Positions 19,075 through 31,415 are shown, numbered from the stretch's first letter. The stretch: 64,000 bases of DNA from Xanthomonas campestris pv. phormiicola (GCA_025666215.1 CP102593.1:372001-436000), one strand, 5' to 3'. Made by a program: numbers and translations. Notes: generated by a model not told the origin, from the letters alone.

Positions 19075-21771
19075 ATGAGCACCTACCACCTGCAGTCCGT
19101 GTTCCGCCCCGCCTCGGTCGCCATCGTCGGCGGCAGTCCGCGCGAGCGCTCGGCCGGCCGCGCGGTGGTGCGCAACCTGCGCGCCGCCGGATTCCCCGGG
19201 CAGATCGGCTGGGTCAGCCCGCGTTACCGCGAGATCGACGGCGTGCCCACCGTGCGCCGGCTCACCGATCTGGCGTGGGTGCCGGACCTGGTGGTCATCA
19301 CCGCGCCGGCACGGATCGTGCCGCGCATCGTCGCCATCGCCGCGCGGCGCGGCGTCGCCGCGGCGATCATCCTCACCGCCGGGCTGGGCGAAGGCCCGGG
19401 CTCGGCCGCAGCGCGGGTCGAGGCGGCCGCGCGCGCCAAGGGCCTGCGCATCCTCGGCCCGCATTGCCTGGGCGTGATCGCCCCGCACGCCAAGCTCAAC
19501 GCCAGCATCGCCGCGCACTGCCCGCAACCGGGCGACCTGGCGCTGGTCTCCGAATCCAGCGCCATCGCCGCGGCGCTGGTGGAGTGGGGCGTGGCGCGCT
19601 CGGTCGGGTTCTCCGCGGTGGTGTCGCTGGGCGATGCGCTGGACGTGGACTTCGGCGACCTGCTCGACTACTTCGCCACCGACTACCGCACCCGCGCCAT
19701 CCTGCTGTACGTCGAACACATCCACGACGCGCGCAAGTTCATGTCCGCCGCGCGCGCCGCGGCGCGCGCCAAACCGGTGGTGGTGGTGAAATCCGGGCGC
19801 CTGCTGCGCATCGATCCCACTGCCGACACCCACGTGCAGGCGCTGGCCAGTTCCGACGCGGTCTACGGCGCCGCCTTCGCCCGCGCCGGCCTGCTGCGCG
19901 TGCGCGCGCTGGACGAACTGTTCGCCGCGGCCGAGACCCTGGGCCGGCTCAGCACCTTCCCTGGCCGGCGCCTGGCCATCCTCAGCAACGGCGGCGGCGT
20001 CGGCCGCCTGGCGGTGGACACGCTCGCCGACCTCGGCGGCACCCTGGCCGCGCTGTCGCCGCAGACCCTGCAACGCCTGGAGCAGGCGCTGCCGCAGGAG
20101 TGGTCGCACGCCAACCCGGTGGACATCGTGGTCGACGCCGACGGCGAGCGCTATGCCGCCGCCGCCGAAGCGCTGCTGGCCGATCCGGAGAACGACGCGG
20201 TGCTGGTGGTCAACGTGCCGACCGCGTTCACCTCCTCGGCCGACGCGGCGCAGGCGCTGACCCGCACCCTCGGCCTGCGCCCGCGCCACCACCGCGACAA
20301 GCCGGTGTTCGCGGTGTGGCTGGGCAACGACGAAAGCGCCACCGCCGCACTCAACGCCGCGCACATTCCCACCTACGCCACCGAGGCCGACGCGGTGCGC
20401 GGCTTCATGCACCTGGTGCGCTACCGCGAAGCGCAGGCGGCGCTGATGGAGACCCCGCCCAGCCTGCCCGAGGATTTCGTGTTCGACGCGGCCACCGCGC
20501 GCGGCATCGTCGACGCCGCGCTGGCCGCCGGGCAGACCTGGCTGGATCCGCTCGCCACCACCCGCCTGCTCGCCGCCTACGGCATCCCCACCGCGCCGGT
20601 GGTGCATGCCGCCAGCGCCGCCGACGCCGCGCTGGCGGCGGCGCCGATGCTGGCGCAAGGCCTGGCGGTCGCGGTGAAGATCCATTCGGCCGATATCCCG
20701 CACAAGTCCGACGTGGACGGCGTGCGCCTGAACCTGGTCAGCGCGCAGGCGGTGCGCGACGCCGCCGAAGGCATCCTCGCCCGCGCGCGCGCCGCGCGTC
20801 CGGACGCGCGCATCGACGGCGTGCTGGTGCAGCCCACGCTGTTGCGACCGAAGGCGCGCGAACTGATCGCCGGCATCGCCGACGACCCCACCTTCGGCCC
20901 GGTGATCGTGTTCGGCCGTGGCGGCACCGCGGTGGAGGTGATCGACGACAAGGCGCTGGCGCTGCCGCCGCTGGACCTGCGCCTGGCCCACGAACTGATC
21001 GGCCGCACCCGCGTCAGCCGTATCCTCAAGGCCTACCGCGACGTGCCCGCGGCCGACGAGCGCGCGGTGGCGATGGTGCTGGTCAAGCTCGCGCAACTGG
21101 CCGCCGACCTGCCGGAAATCCGCGAACTGGACATCAACCCGCTGCTGGCCGACCGCGACGGCGTGATCGCGGTCGACGCCCGCGTGGCGGTGGCGCCGTC
21201 GCGGCGCCTGCACAAGGGCCGCGGCCACCCGCGCTTCGCGATCTTTCCGTATCCCAAGGAATGGGAGCGGCGCATCGTGCTCAACGACGGCACCGCCGCC
21301 TTCGTGCGCCCGGTGCGCCCGGAAGACGACGCGCTGTTCCGCAGCTTCTTCGCCCGCGTCACCGACGAGGACCTGCGCCTGCGCTTCTTCCAGGCGGTGA
21401 AGCACTTCAGCCACGAATTCATCGCGCGCCTGACCCAGCTCGACTACGCCCGCTCGATCGCGCTGGTGGCGATCGAGCCCAAGACCGGCGACATGCTCGG
21501 CGCAGTGCGCCTGCACGCCGACGCCGATTACGATCGCGGCGAATACGGAATCCTGATCCGCTCCGACCTCAAGGGCCACGGCATCGGCTGGCAGCTGATG
21601 CGGATCATGATCGAATACGCCCGCTGGCTCGGCCTCAATATCGTCGAAGGCCAGGTCCTGCGCGAGAACCGCACCATGCTCGCCATGTGCGAACACCTGG
21701 GCTTCAAGGCCACGCCGGACCCGGAAGATGCGACGCTGATGGATGTGGTGTTGCCGGTGGGGAAGGGGTGA
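19075..21771 (+). CDS. Pat-like bifunctional acyl-CoA synthetase (NDP-forming)/GNAT acetyltransferase
   Basis: 898 residues with four domains in order: CoA-binding (about 8-135, FRPASVAIVGGSPRERSAGR), succinyl-CoA-ligase-like (about 145-290 and 300-450), ATP-grasp (about 480-710, VAVKIHSADIPHKSDVDGV) and C-terminal GNAT (about 735-898, GEYGILIRSDLKGHGIGWQL with the acetyl-CoA loop). This is the layout of PatZ/YfiQ protein lysine acetyltransferases, which silence acetyl-CoA synthetase and other enzymes; the synthetase half is often inactive. The start at 19075 fits the family although no ribosome site is evident. Two sirtuin genes elsewhere in the window could reverse its modification. Confidence 0.88.
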   Translation: MSTYHLQSVFRPASVAIVGGSPRERSAGRAVVRNLRAAGFPGQIGWVSPRYREIDGVPTVRRLTDLAWVPDLVVITAPARIVPRIVAIAARRGVAAAIILTAGLGEGPGSAAARVEAAARAKGLRILGPHCLGVIAPHAKLNASIAAHCPQPGDLALVSESSAIAAALVEWGVARSVGFSAVVSLGDALDVDFGDLLDYFATDYRTRAILLYVEHIHDARKFMSAARAAARAKPVVVVKSGRLLRIDPTADTHVQALASSDAVYGAAFARAGLLRVRALDELFAAAETLGRLSTFPGRRLAILSNGGGVGRLAVDTLADLGGTLAALSPQTLQRLEQALPQEWSHANPVDIVVDADGERYAAAAEALLADPENDAVLVVNVPTAFTSSADAAQALTRTLGLRPRHHRDKPVFAVWLGNDESATAALNAAHIPTYATEADAVRGFMHLVRYREAQAALMETPPSLPEDFVFDAATARGIVDAALAAGQTWLDPLATTRLLAAYGIPTAPVVHAASAADAALAAAPMLAQGLAVAVKIHSADIPHKSDVDGVRLNLVSAQAVRDAAEGILARARAARPDARIDGVLVQPTLLRPKARELIAGIADDPTFGPVIVFGRGGTAVEVIDDKALALPPLDLRLAHELIGRTRVSRILKAYRDVPAADERAVAMVLVKLAQLAADLPEIRELDINPLLADRDGVIAVDARVAVAPSRRLHKGRGHPRFAIFPYPKEWERRIVLNDGTAAFVRPVRPEDDALFRSFFARVTDEDLRLRFFQAVKHFSHEFIARLTQLDYARSIALVAIEPKTGDMLGAVRLHADADYDRGEYGILIRSDLKGHGIGWQLMRIMIEYARWLGLNIVEGQVLRENRTMLAMCEHLGFKATPDPEDATLMDVVLPVGKG

Positions 21772-21831
21772 GCGGGCTGTCGTTGTCGATCAGGTTGGCG
21801 TGTCGCGGAGGTTGGAGCGGCGTTTTCGCTG

Positions 21832-22173
21832 ATGTTCATTGCGTTCCTTGTCCTTTCCATATTGGTCGCGGTGCCTATCGCTCGGACCCTGCGGCCGCCG
21901 AAGCATAGCCCGCTGATCTTCGCTACCGGCGGCTCCTTCATGTTTCTCCTGGGCACGATGGGTGGCTGGGCATTGCGTCAGGATCTCCAATCCGGATATG
22001 TCCACTTCAATGGCCGGCTGTTGGGTGAGGTCCACGCCGTCTCCATGCAGCAACCTTTGAAGTATTGGATGATCGTCCTGATGCTCTATGCCTTATCTGT
22101 GTCTATTGCAGGCTTCGGACTCGCCGGGATTGGTCTTTGCTTCCGAAAGAAGGCAGGCGGTGGCTCTCGATAG
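21832..22173 (+). CDS. Small hypothetical membrane protein
   Basis: 113 residues with hydrophobic segments at about 1-18, 30-46 and 78-102, a short loop (RQDLQSGYVHFNGRLL) and a basic tail FRKKAGGGSR. GC and codon use are lower and less regular than in neighbours, suggesting recent acquisition or relaxed selection. No family recognised. The gene lies 60 bp after the Pat-like gene on the same strand. Confidence 0.55.
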   Translation: MFIAFLVLSILVAVPIARTLRPPKHSPLIFATGGSFMFLLGTMGGWALRQDLQSGYVHFNGRLLGEVHAVSMQQPLKYWMIVLMLYALSVSIAGFGLAGIGLCFRKKAGGGSR

Positions 22174-22816
22174 CGCGATCGGATCGGCGCTGGCTGCAGA
22201 ACATCCTGACCCGCAACACGTCGTTAGCAGGTCCTCGCTTCGTTTCGATGCAGGCCGCGTCGCGGCAGCGGTGATTGCCGGCGAGTCCGCGCTTGGCTGT
22301 CACCATCGGAGCAGCGCATCGTGGCGGTGCATTCCTACCGCCGCACGCCAGGCGGGCGGCGTGCCCACCTGGCGTGCATTCCATGGCACTGGACCTACGT
22401 CGAGCGAGAAGGTGCGTGTTGCGTTGGCAGGCGGCATCGGGGGACGAATGCTGCGGGGCGGGCGGTGTCGCTGCCGCGCGGGTGCCGGACGTCGTCTTGC
22501 TCGACGGTCCCGACTCTAGTCGATCGCCCCGGTGCAAGGAGTAGACAACCCCGATGCGGCGCAGGCGCTGTGACGCATGCCGCAACAGTGGCAGCGAATA
22601 CGATGGCGTACGGAAAATGGCGGGCCGCCACGCGTGCCGATTTGCTGGCGCTGGACCGTGGTCGGTGTCAGGCTTGCGCAATCCGGCGTCAGGGAGGACG
22701 ACAGCACATGGTGCCATTGCGTTGCGATCGCGACCGGCGCCGGCATGGCCGCTGCGCTGCATTCTTGCCGTTGCCTGCAGTGACGGTTTGCCAGTTCCGG
22801 TCTTTCCGGTGATCGC
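22174..22816. other. 643-bp interval with no convincing gene
   Basis: All frames either break up or give arginine/cysteine-rich translations of the shadow type. GC is lower than in the flanking genes. A minus-strand GTG frame (22395-22631) starts like a lipoprotein (FAATVAACV) but decays into a non-protein-like tail. I read this as remnant or acquired DNA. Confidence 0.4.
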
Positions 22817-23410
22817 ATGCGTACGCACGGGACGTTGATCAAATGGAACGAGGAGCGGGGCTTCGGCTTCGTGCGCTCGGCGCATGCCGATGCCGAGGTG
22901 TTCGTGCACATCGCCGCGTTCCCGCGCGACGGCATACGGCCGCGGCTCGGCGAGTTGATTTCGTTCGATCTGGAACAGGACGCGGAAGGACGACCGCGCG
23001 CGGTACGGGTGATGCGCCCGGGGCGCGCGGCGGCCAAGCCCGCGCCTCGTGCCACCGCCGATGCGCCGCCTCGCAGTGCCTTCGGCCGCGTGCTCGCGGT
23101 GCTGCTGGTGGTCGGTATCGGCGCCTGTGCGTATTGGCTGGTCGCTCCCCGCGTCGCAGCGCCACCGACGCCGACGCCGACGCCAGCTCCAATCATGACT
23201 CAGGCACCGATCCAGACACAGACATCGAGCGCGGTAGCGCCCGCCGCGAACGTGGCGGTACCGCAGCCGGGCTTCCATTGCGACGGACGCACCCGCTGTA
23301 CGCAGATGACTTCGTGCGAGGAGGCCACCTATTTCCTGCGCAACTGCCCCGGCGTCCAGATGGACGGCAACCACGATGGCGTGCCGTGCGAGCGGCAGTG
23401 GTGCCGTTAG
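22817..23410 (+). CDS. Cold-shock domain protein with membrane helix and excalibur domain
   Basis: 197 residues, three parts. Residues 1-68 form a cold-shock OB fold (GTLIKWNEERGFGFVR, VFVHIAAF) with RNP-like aromatic residues. Residues ~90-113 are one transmembrane helix (VLAVLLVVGIGACAYWLV). After a Pro/Thr linker, residues ~150-197 give an excalibur calcium-binding-like motif with CTQMTSCEEATYFLRNCP and DGNHDGVPCE, including four Cys. The nucleic-acid-binding part would be cytoplasmic and the excalibur part periplasmic. Similar CSD-DUF1294/excalibur proteins exist in proteobacteria; function unknown. Confidence 0.85.
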   Translation: MRTHGTLIKWNEERGFGFVRSAHADAEVFVHIAAFPRDGIRPRLGELISFDLEQDAEGRPRAVRVMRPGRAAAKPAPRATADAPPRSAFGRVLAVLLVVGIGACAYWLVAPRVAAPPTPTPTPAPIMTQAPIQTQTSSAVAPAANVAVPQPGFHCDGRTRCTQMTSCEEATYFLRNCPGVQMDGNHDGVPCERQWCR

Positions 23411-23478
23411 GGCGGGCGCTTCACTTGCGCAAGCCGATATCCTTTTGCAAGGCGACTCGAACCAGGGGCTGGACCATC

Positions 23479-24087
23479 GTGCGATATCTTCCAACGATCG
23501 ATATCCCCGCAGCGTTCCGTCGCGGGAAGTCCGTTGAACAGTTCCTCGGCCGCAGTCTCAATGACAAAGGATGCATTCGTCAGGTCGAGTTGCGCCCCTC
23601 GAAAGGAGCGATAGAGGTCTGCGTCCATGATGTCGAGGCTATCGGCGAGGAGGAACACCTGGATCTGTACGACTTCCCCTCTCTGCAGCCAGGCGGGCCC
23701 GAGGCGCCGGTGGCGACATTCGCCGATCCGCAAGACGCACTTGTCCATGCGAGCGCATCACTGGCCGCCGATCCGAGCCGCTGGGTGAACGAGGGCGTGG
23801 CTCAGTCCGACTGCCTCGATTACATCCGCGCAGGCCGGCCAAAGGCCCGGATGCCAGTTGAAGATCACGGAAGAACCGAGGCGGCTTCGCAGGCCGGTTT
23901 TCGACAGTGGACCTTGTGCGCAGATGCTTGCGCGCAGCCAGCCACTCGCAGGGCAACGACATTCCTTCGCGATGCGTTGACGCCAGCTCAGTTGTCGCCC
24001 TCGTCGCGGGCGAACGGCGCCAGCCGCAGCTTGACCCGATGCTCGATGCCGGCCGGGCACTGCCCCGGCGCCGGCCCGCGGAAGTAG
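23479..24087 (+). CDS. Hypothetical protein with probable read-through C-terminus
   Basis: 202 residues from the GTG at 23479 (VRYLPTIDIPAAFRRGKSVEQFLG). The first ~125 residues look like a real acidic soluble protein (IGEEEHLDLYDFPSLQ, DPSRWVNEGVAQSDCLDYI). After about residue 125 the composition changes to Arg/Ser/Pro-rich sequence, and the last 100 bp overlap the 3' end of the convergent DUF6065 gene. The original stop has probably been lost or a frameshift has occurred. I recall similar short Xanthomonas hypothetical proteins but cannot name a domain. Confidence 0.5.
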   Translation: MRYLPTIDIPAAFRRGKSVEQFLGRSLNDKGCIRQVELRPSKGAIEVCVHDVEAIGEEEHLDLYDFPSLQPGGPEAPVATFADPQDALVHASASLAADPSRWVNEGVAQSDCLDYIRAGRPKARMPVEDHGRTEAASQAGFRQWTLCADACAQPATRRATTFLRDALTPAQLSPSSRANGASRSLTRCSMPAGHCPGAGPRK

Positions 24088-24728
24088 CTGCGCTGCCAGC
24101 CCTCGCGCTGGGCCGCCGGATCGGCCTGCGCCAGGTCGTGCAGGAACTGGCCGCGGCTGCGCATCCAGGCCTGGTAGTCGCGCTCCAGTTCCGGGGTCTG
24201 CGACAGCGGTTGCCAGCGCGGCTCGGTCTCGGCCAGCACCCGCCGCTGCACCGGGAAGAAGTGGCAGAACGGTTCGCCGGCGTCGAAGCGCACGCGTCCG
24301 GGGCGGGTGAACTGCCAGTTCATGGTGAAGGTGTAGGGACTCCAGTCGGTCTCGATCAGGCCGGTCAGCCCGGCGATGCCGTCCTTGGGCCGGTTGACCG
24401 GCGCGGTCACGTACAGGTCCATGCCCGGCTCGGTGCGGAACAGGCAGGGCACGTGGAAGGTGAGCACGCCGTAGCCGAAATGGCTGACCGCCGGTGCGTG
24501 GCTGCCGGCGTCGGCGTGGAGGCGGATCGCGTCGAGCGCGTTGCCGCCGTTCCATTCGGCCTCGAACCCGCTCTGGCACAGCAGTTCCCAGCCGTGCGCG
24601 TTGGCGATGTCCAGCGGCAGGCAGCGGTAGGCGTAGCGCTGGTCGGTGCGGTCCATCCACGGCCGCTCGCGCGGCGCCGGGCGCACGTCGAGGGTGTGGC
24701 CGTCGAGAACGTGGGCGGTGAGTTTCAT
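23988..24728 (-). CDS. DUF6065 family protein
   Basis: 246 residues, soluble, no signal peptide. It has the motifs YRCLPLDIANAHGWELLC and EAEWNGG near the N-terminus, then FTMNWQFTRPG and FHHFFP-like aromatic strands (GEPFCHFFPVQ), which match the DUF6065 family as I know it. The biochemical role is unknown. It lies 207 bp downstream of mccA on the same strand and might be co-transcribed, but nothing ties it to leucine breakdown. Confidence 0.72.
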   Translation of the reverse strand: MKLTAHVLDGHTLDVRPAPRERPWMDRTDQRYAYRCLPLDIANAHGWELLCQSGFEAEWNGGNALDAIRLHADAGSHAPAVSHFGYGVLTFHVPCLFRTEPGMDLYVTAPVNRPKDGIAGLTGLIETDWSPYTFTMNWQFTRPGRVRFDAGEPFCHFFPVQRRVLAETEPRWQPLSQTPELERDYQAWMRSRGQFLHDLAQADPAAQREGWQRSYFRGPAPGQCPAGIEHRVKLRLAPFARDEGDN

Positions 24729-24935
24729 GGCGGCGGCGTTGGCTGAGGGTCCGCCGAGTGTGACGCGTCGGCGCCGGCATGGCGACCGGGGTCGCTGCCG
24801 CGGTGCGCTCGTTGCAGCCGGCCTCGGCTGGCCTCGACCGCACGCATCGAAGTGCGATCGCGCGCGGTCGACGGTGCAAAGCAGTCAGTGCCTCTTCTGC
24901 AAGGCGTGCGCGCTGCCCGGCGCGCGGACCCGTGC

Positions 24936-26945
<2,010 letters not shown>

Positions 26946-27126
26946 GGTCAGTTGCCTGGAGAAGGGGTGTCGTGTGTGGCTTGCGCAGTTGCAGTTGCAG
27001 TTGCAGTTGCTTTGGCTGTTGCTGTTGCTGTTGCTGTTGTTGTTGCCATTGCTGTTGCCATTGCTTTTGACTTACCGGGTTCCCTTCCGAAGCGGCGGCC
27101 ATGCCGGGGAAAAACCCCGAAGGGGC

Positions 27127-27178
27127 GGCGCACAAGGATGTGCGCCGTTCGCGGCAGGGGCAGGATGCCCCTTCCGCG
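27127..27178 (+). ncRNA. Pair of GGA-loop hairpins in unit P (possible CsrA/RsmA-binding RNA)
   Basis: Hairpin 1 at 27127-27146: arms GGCGCAC/GTGCGCC with loop AAGGAT. Hairpin 2 at 27150-27178: arms containing AGGGGC/GCCCCT with loop AGGAT. CsrA/RsmA proteins bind GGA presented in hairpin loops, with ACARGGAUGU-type consensus; CACAAGGATGTG fits closely. Expression of this strand is not shown, so the RNA call is an inference. Confidence 0.35.
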
Positions 27179-27488
27179 AATCCCCGGTATGGACGCGGAC
27201 CCGGAGCGCGCAGCGCGGAGGGCGCGAGGCAGGGCGCGCTTTCTTTTGGTTACTTTTCTTTGCGCGAGCAAAGAAAAGTGACTCGCCGTAAGGCGAAAGC
27301 TTTTGCCTTTGCGTTTGCCGTTATCTTGGTTCTGGCATTGGTGTTTTGAAGCTTTGAAGCAAGAGCAGGAGCTTCCGCTGGCGCGGGTCACTTTTCTTTG
27401 CTTGTGCAAAGAAAAGTAACCAAAAGAAAGCACACCCCGCAGCGCGCCCTCCGCGCTACGCGCTCCGGGTCCGCAGCCCCGACGGGCA

Positions 27489-27542
27489 TTTTTCGATGGC
27501 ACATCCATGTGCCAGCGAAAAACGTCGCGCATCCTGCGCGCC
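27489..27542 (-). ncRNA. Pair of GGA-loop hairpins in unit Q, block 1
   Basis: Read on the minus strand. The hairpin at 27524-27542 has GCGCGC-type arms and an AGGAT loop. The hairpin at 27489-27522 has a long stem ending TGGCAC/GTGCCA with loop ATGGAT and outer TTTTTCG/CGAAAAA pairing. Same loop logic as unit P, on the opposite strand and pointing toward the block centre. Confidence 0.35.
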
Positions 27543-27774
27543 GCCCTTCGGGTATTCGCCCGCCGGGTCTGCCGCGCTGAGGGGACCCCGTAGATCAAAA
27601 GCAAAGCAAAGGCGACAGCAACAGCAGAAACAACGGCAACGGCAGAAGCAACAGCAGAAGCAACAGCAACAGCAGAAGCAACAGCAACAGCAACAGCAAC
27701 AGCAGAGCTGTCGGCCACGGTCGGTGGGACGACCGCCGACCGCGATGCGTGCAAAGCAGGGCGGTCGCGCCCGC

Positions 27775-29385
<1,611 letters not shown>

Positions 29386-29423
29386 GGCATGGGACCGTGG
29401 AGGAGAAGAGGAAAGGCAGTTTC

Positions 29424-29490
29424 TGTAGGAGGGGTTTCAGCCCCGACGTGGCCTTGCCGAAAAGGCGTCGGGGTTGAAACCCCTCCCACA
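29424..29490. terminator. Two inverted extragenic palindromes forming a large hairpin between ivd and mccB
   Basis: GGAGGGGTTTCAGCCCCGACG at its left and CGTCGGGGTTGAAACCCC at its right pair over a 17-nt loop, giving a stem of about 25 bp. No T-run follows, so it is not a classical terminator; it may protect the upstream transcript end or attenuate mccB expression. Confidence 0.5.
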
Positions 29491-29495
29491 AGGGA

Positions 29496-30659
29496 TCACT
29501 TGGTCCGCTCGAACAGCTCGCGGCCGATCAGCATGCGGCGGATTTCCGAGGTGCCGGCGCCGATCTCGTACAGCTTGGCGTCGCGCCACAGGCGTCCGGT
29601 CGGGTAGTCGTTGATGTAGCCGTTGCCGCCCAGCACCTGGATCGCCTGGCCGGTCAGCCAGGTCGCCTTCTCGGCGGCGTACAGGATCGCGCCGGCGGCG
29701 TCCTGGCGGGTGGTGCGGCCGGCGTCGCAGGCGCGCGCCACCGCATACACGTAGGCGCGGCAGGCATTGAGGCCCACGTACATGTCGGCCAGCTTGCCCT
29801 GCATCAGCTGGAAGCTGCCGATCGCCTCGCCGAACTGGCGGCGCTCGTGCACGTACGGCAGCACCACGTCCATCGCCGCGGCCATCAGCCCCAGCGGGCC
29901 GCCGGACAGCACCAGCCGCTCGTAGTCCAGGCCCGACATCAGCACGCGCACGCCGCCGCCGACGCTGCCCAGCACGTTCTCCACCGGCACCTCGCAGTCC
30001 TGGAACACCAGCTCGCAGGTGTTGGAGCCGCGCATGCCGAGCTTGTCCAGCTTCTGCGCGGTGCTGAAGCCGGGCATGCCCTTCTCGACCAGGAACGCGG
30101 TGATGCCGCGCGCGCCGCCGGCCGGGTCGGTCTTGGCGTAGACCACCAGCACGTCGGCATCGGGGCCGTTGGTGATCCACATCTTGTTGCCATTGAGCAC
30201 GTAGCGGTCGCCGCGCAGCTCGGCGCGCAGCTTCATCGACACCACGTCCGAACCGGCGCCCGGCTCGCTCATCGCCAGCGCGCCGACGTGTTCGCCGCTG
30301 CACAGCCGGGGCAGGTAGCGTGCCTTCTGCGTTTCGCTGCCGTTCTTGCGCAGCTGGTTCACGCACAGGTTCGAATGCGCGCCGTAGGACAGGCCGATCG
30401 CGCCGGAGGCGCGCGAGATCTCCTCCATCGCCACCACGTGCGCCAGGTAGCCCATCGCGCTGCCGCCGTACTCCTCTTCCACGGTCAACCCGAGCAGGCC
30501 CTGTTCGCCCAGCTTGCGCCACAGCGGCGCCGGGAACGCGTTGTCGCGGTCGGCCTGTTCGGCCAGCGGCGCGATCTCGCGCGCGGCGAAGGCGGCCACG
30601 GTGTCGCGCAGCAGGTCGATGTCCTCCCCCAGTTCGAAATTCAACGACGGCATCAGCAT
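29496..30659 (-). CDS. ivd: Isovaleryl-CoA dehydrogenase
   Basis: 387-residue FAD acyl-CoA dehydrogenase. [13 protein letters not shown] is the FAD/substrate signature, [17 protein letters not shown] follows, and the catalytic base is the Glu of [12 protein letters not shown] (E247), the position used by isovaleryl-CoA dehydrogenases rather than the C-terminal Glu of short-chain enzymes. The C-terminus has [13 protein letters not shown]. It oxidises isovaleryl-CoA to 3-methylcrotonyl-CoA, the substrate of the MCC encoded next. The start at 30659 (MLMPSLNF) has GGAG 10 nt upstream. Divergent from a TetR gene. Confidence 0.9.
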   Translation of the reverse strand: MLMPSLNFELGEDIDLLRDTVAAFAAREIAPLAEQADRDNAFPAPLWRKLGEQGLLGLTVEEEYGGSAMGYLAHVVAMEEISRASGAIGLSYGAHSNLCVNQLRKNGSETQKARYLPRLCSGEHVGALAMSEPGAGSDVVSMKLRAELRGDRYVLNGNKMWITNGPDADVLVVYAKTDPAGGARGITAFLVEKGMPGFSTAQKLDKLGMRGSNTCELVFQDCEVPVENVLGSVGGGVRVLMSGLDYERLVLSGGPLGLMAAAMDVVLPYVHERRQFGEAIGSFQLMQGKLADMYVGLNACRAYVYAVARACDAGRTTRQDAAGAILYAAEKATWLTGQAIQVLGGNGYINDYPTGRLWRDAKLYEIGAGTSEIRRMLIGRELFERTK

Positions 30660-30760
30660 GGCGGGCGGGCTCCGGAAGGCGGGCGTGCGGCGGATGGGGC
30701 GCCTAGAATCCAGGCGGCGCCGGGGAATGGACGCCAGCGTAGCCGGGAACGGCAAAGAAG

Positions 30761-30798
30761 TGAACAATAATTCATTAATTGAACATAGAATCACCGCA
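30761..30798. promoter_or_regulatory. AT-rich operator/promoter between ivd and TetR gene
   Basis: A 13-bp imperfect palindrome TTCATTAATTGAA lies at 30771-30783 in the only AT-rich stretch of the interval, flanked by TGAACA direct repeats. TAGAAT at 30786-30791 is a good -10, and the TetR ATG at 30798 follows after 6 nt without a ribosome site, pointing to leaderless translation and probable autorepression. Confidence 0.5.
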
Positions 30799-31415
30799 TG
30801 GCCTACAAACGCTCCGCCCTGATGGAAGAACGCCTTGCCGGCAACCGCCAGCGGATCCTGCTGGCGGCGCGGCGGCTGGTCGCGGCCGGCGGCTTCCGCG
30901 GCGCACCGGTGACCGCGGTGGCGGCCGAGGCCGGGGTGTCCACCGGGCTGATCTACCGCCACTTCCCGTCCAAGGCCGAGCTGTTCGTGGAAGTGCTGAC
31001 CGCGGCGGTGGACCACGAACTGGCGATCCTGCGCGGCATCGCCGCCGAACCGGCGCCGGCGGCGCAGCGCCTGCGTGCGGCGATCGCCTCGTTCGTGCGC
31101 CGCGCGCTGGCCGGGCCCGGGCTGGCCTATGCCTTCATCGCCGAACCGGTGGAGCCGGAGGTGGACGCCGAGCGCATCCGCTGCCGGCGCCTGTTCGGCG
31201 ACCTGTTCAAGGGCATCCTGGCCGATGGCGTGGCCGCCGGCGAATTCCCGGCGCAGGACCTGGACGCGGCCGCGGCCTGCCTGGTCGGCGCCTATACCGA
31301 AGCCCTGGTCGGGCCGACCGCGCCCAGCCGCGATGGCCCGCGCGACAGCGAACGCCTGGTCGAAGCGGTGTGCGGTTTCTGCCTGCGCGCGGTCGGCAGC
31401 GCGCAGGCGCCATAG
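30798..31415 (+). CDS. TetR/AcrR-family regulator of the leucine-degradation genes
   Basis: 205 residues. The TetR helix-turn-helix spans about residues 15-60 ([38 protein letters not shown]); the remainder is an all-helical ligand-binding domain. It sits divergently to ivd-mccB-mccA with a palindrome between, so it probably represses that operon in response to an acyl-CoA or related intermediate (inference). Many proteobacteria use a MerR-type LiuR for this role, so a TetR protein here is a variant arrangement. Confidence 0.85.
   Translation: MAYKRSALMEERLAGNRQRILLAARRLVAAGGFRGAPVTAVAAEAGVSTGLIYRHFPSKAELFVEVLTAAVDHELAILRGIAAEPAPAAQRLRAAIASFVRRALAGPGLAYAFIAEPVEPEVDAERIRCRRLFGDLFKGILADGVAAGEFPAQDLDAAAACLVGAYTEALVGPTAPSRDGPRDSERLVEAVCGFCLRAVGSAQAP

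Larger units (their letters stand above)
26946..27774. repeat. Compound repeat block 1 (convergent P and Q units) between mccB and mccA
   Basis: 829 bp without a gene. Unit P reads on + (about 26985-27290), unit Q on - (about 27710-27384). Each unit runs from outside to inside: hexanucleotide tract (TTGCTG-like), TTTTGA-CTACCGGGT-like lead, GC-rich hairpins with GGA loops, then GTTACTTTTCTTTGC, a 4-nt loop and GCAAAGAAAAGT. The centre (27291-27383) is low-complexity. The block recurs inverted at 40970-41640. It interrupts what should be one leucine-catabolism operon. Confidence 0.8.

Noticed and set aside
22395..22631. Possible small lipoprotein on the minus strand
   Set aside because: It begins with a lipobox-like FAATVAACV but has a GTG start without a ribosome site and a tail that does not look like protein.
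27101..27349. Short frames inside repeat block 1 (and equivalents in block 2)
   Set aside because: They translate hairpin repeats, differ between copies in frame and have no start signals; the conservation is of the DNA/RNA structure.
26984..27706. CRISPR array
   Set aside because: The repeats are short tandem hexamers and hairpins without spacers of unique sequence, and there are no cas genes.
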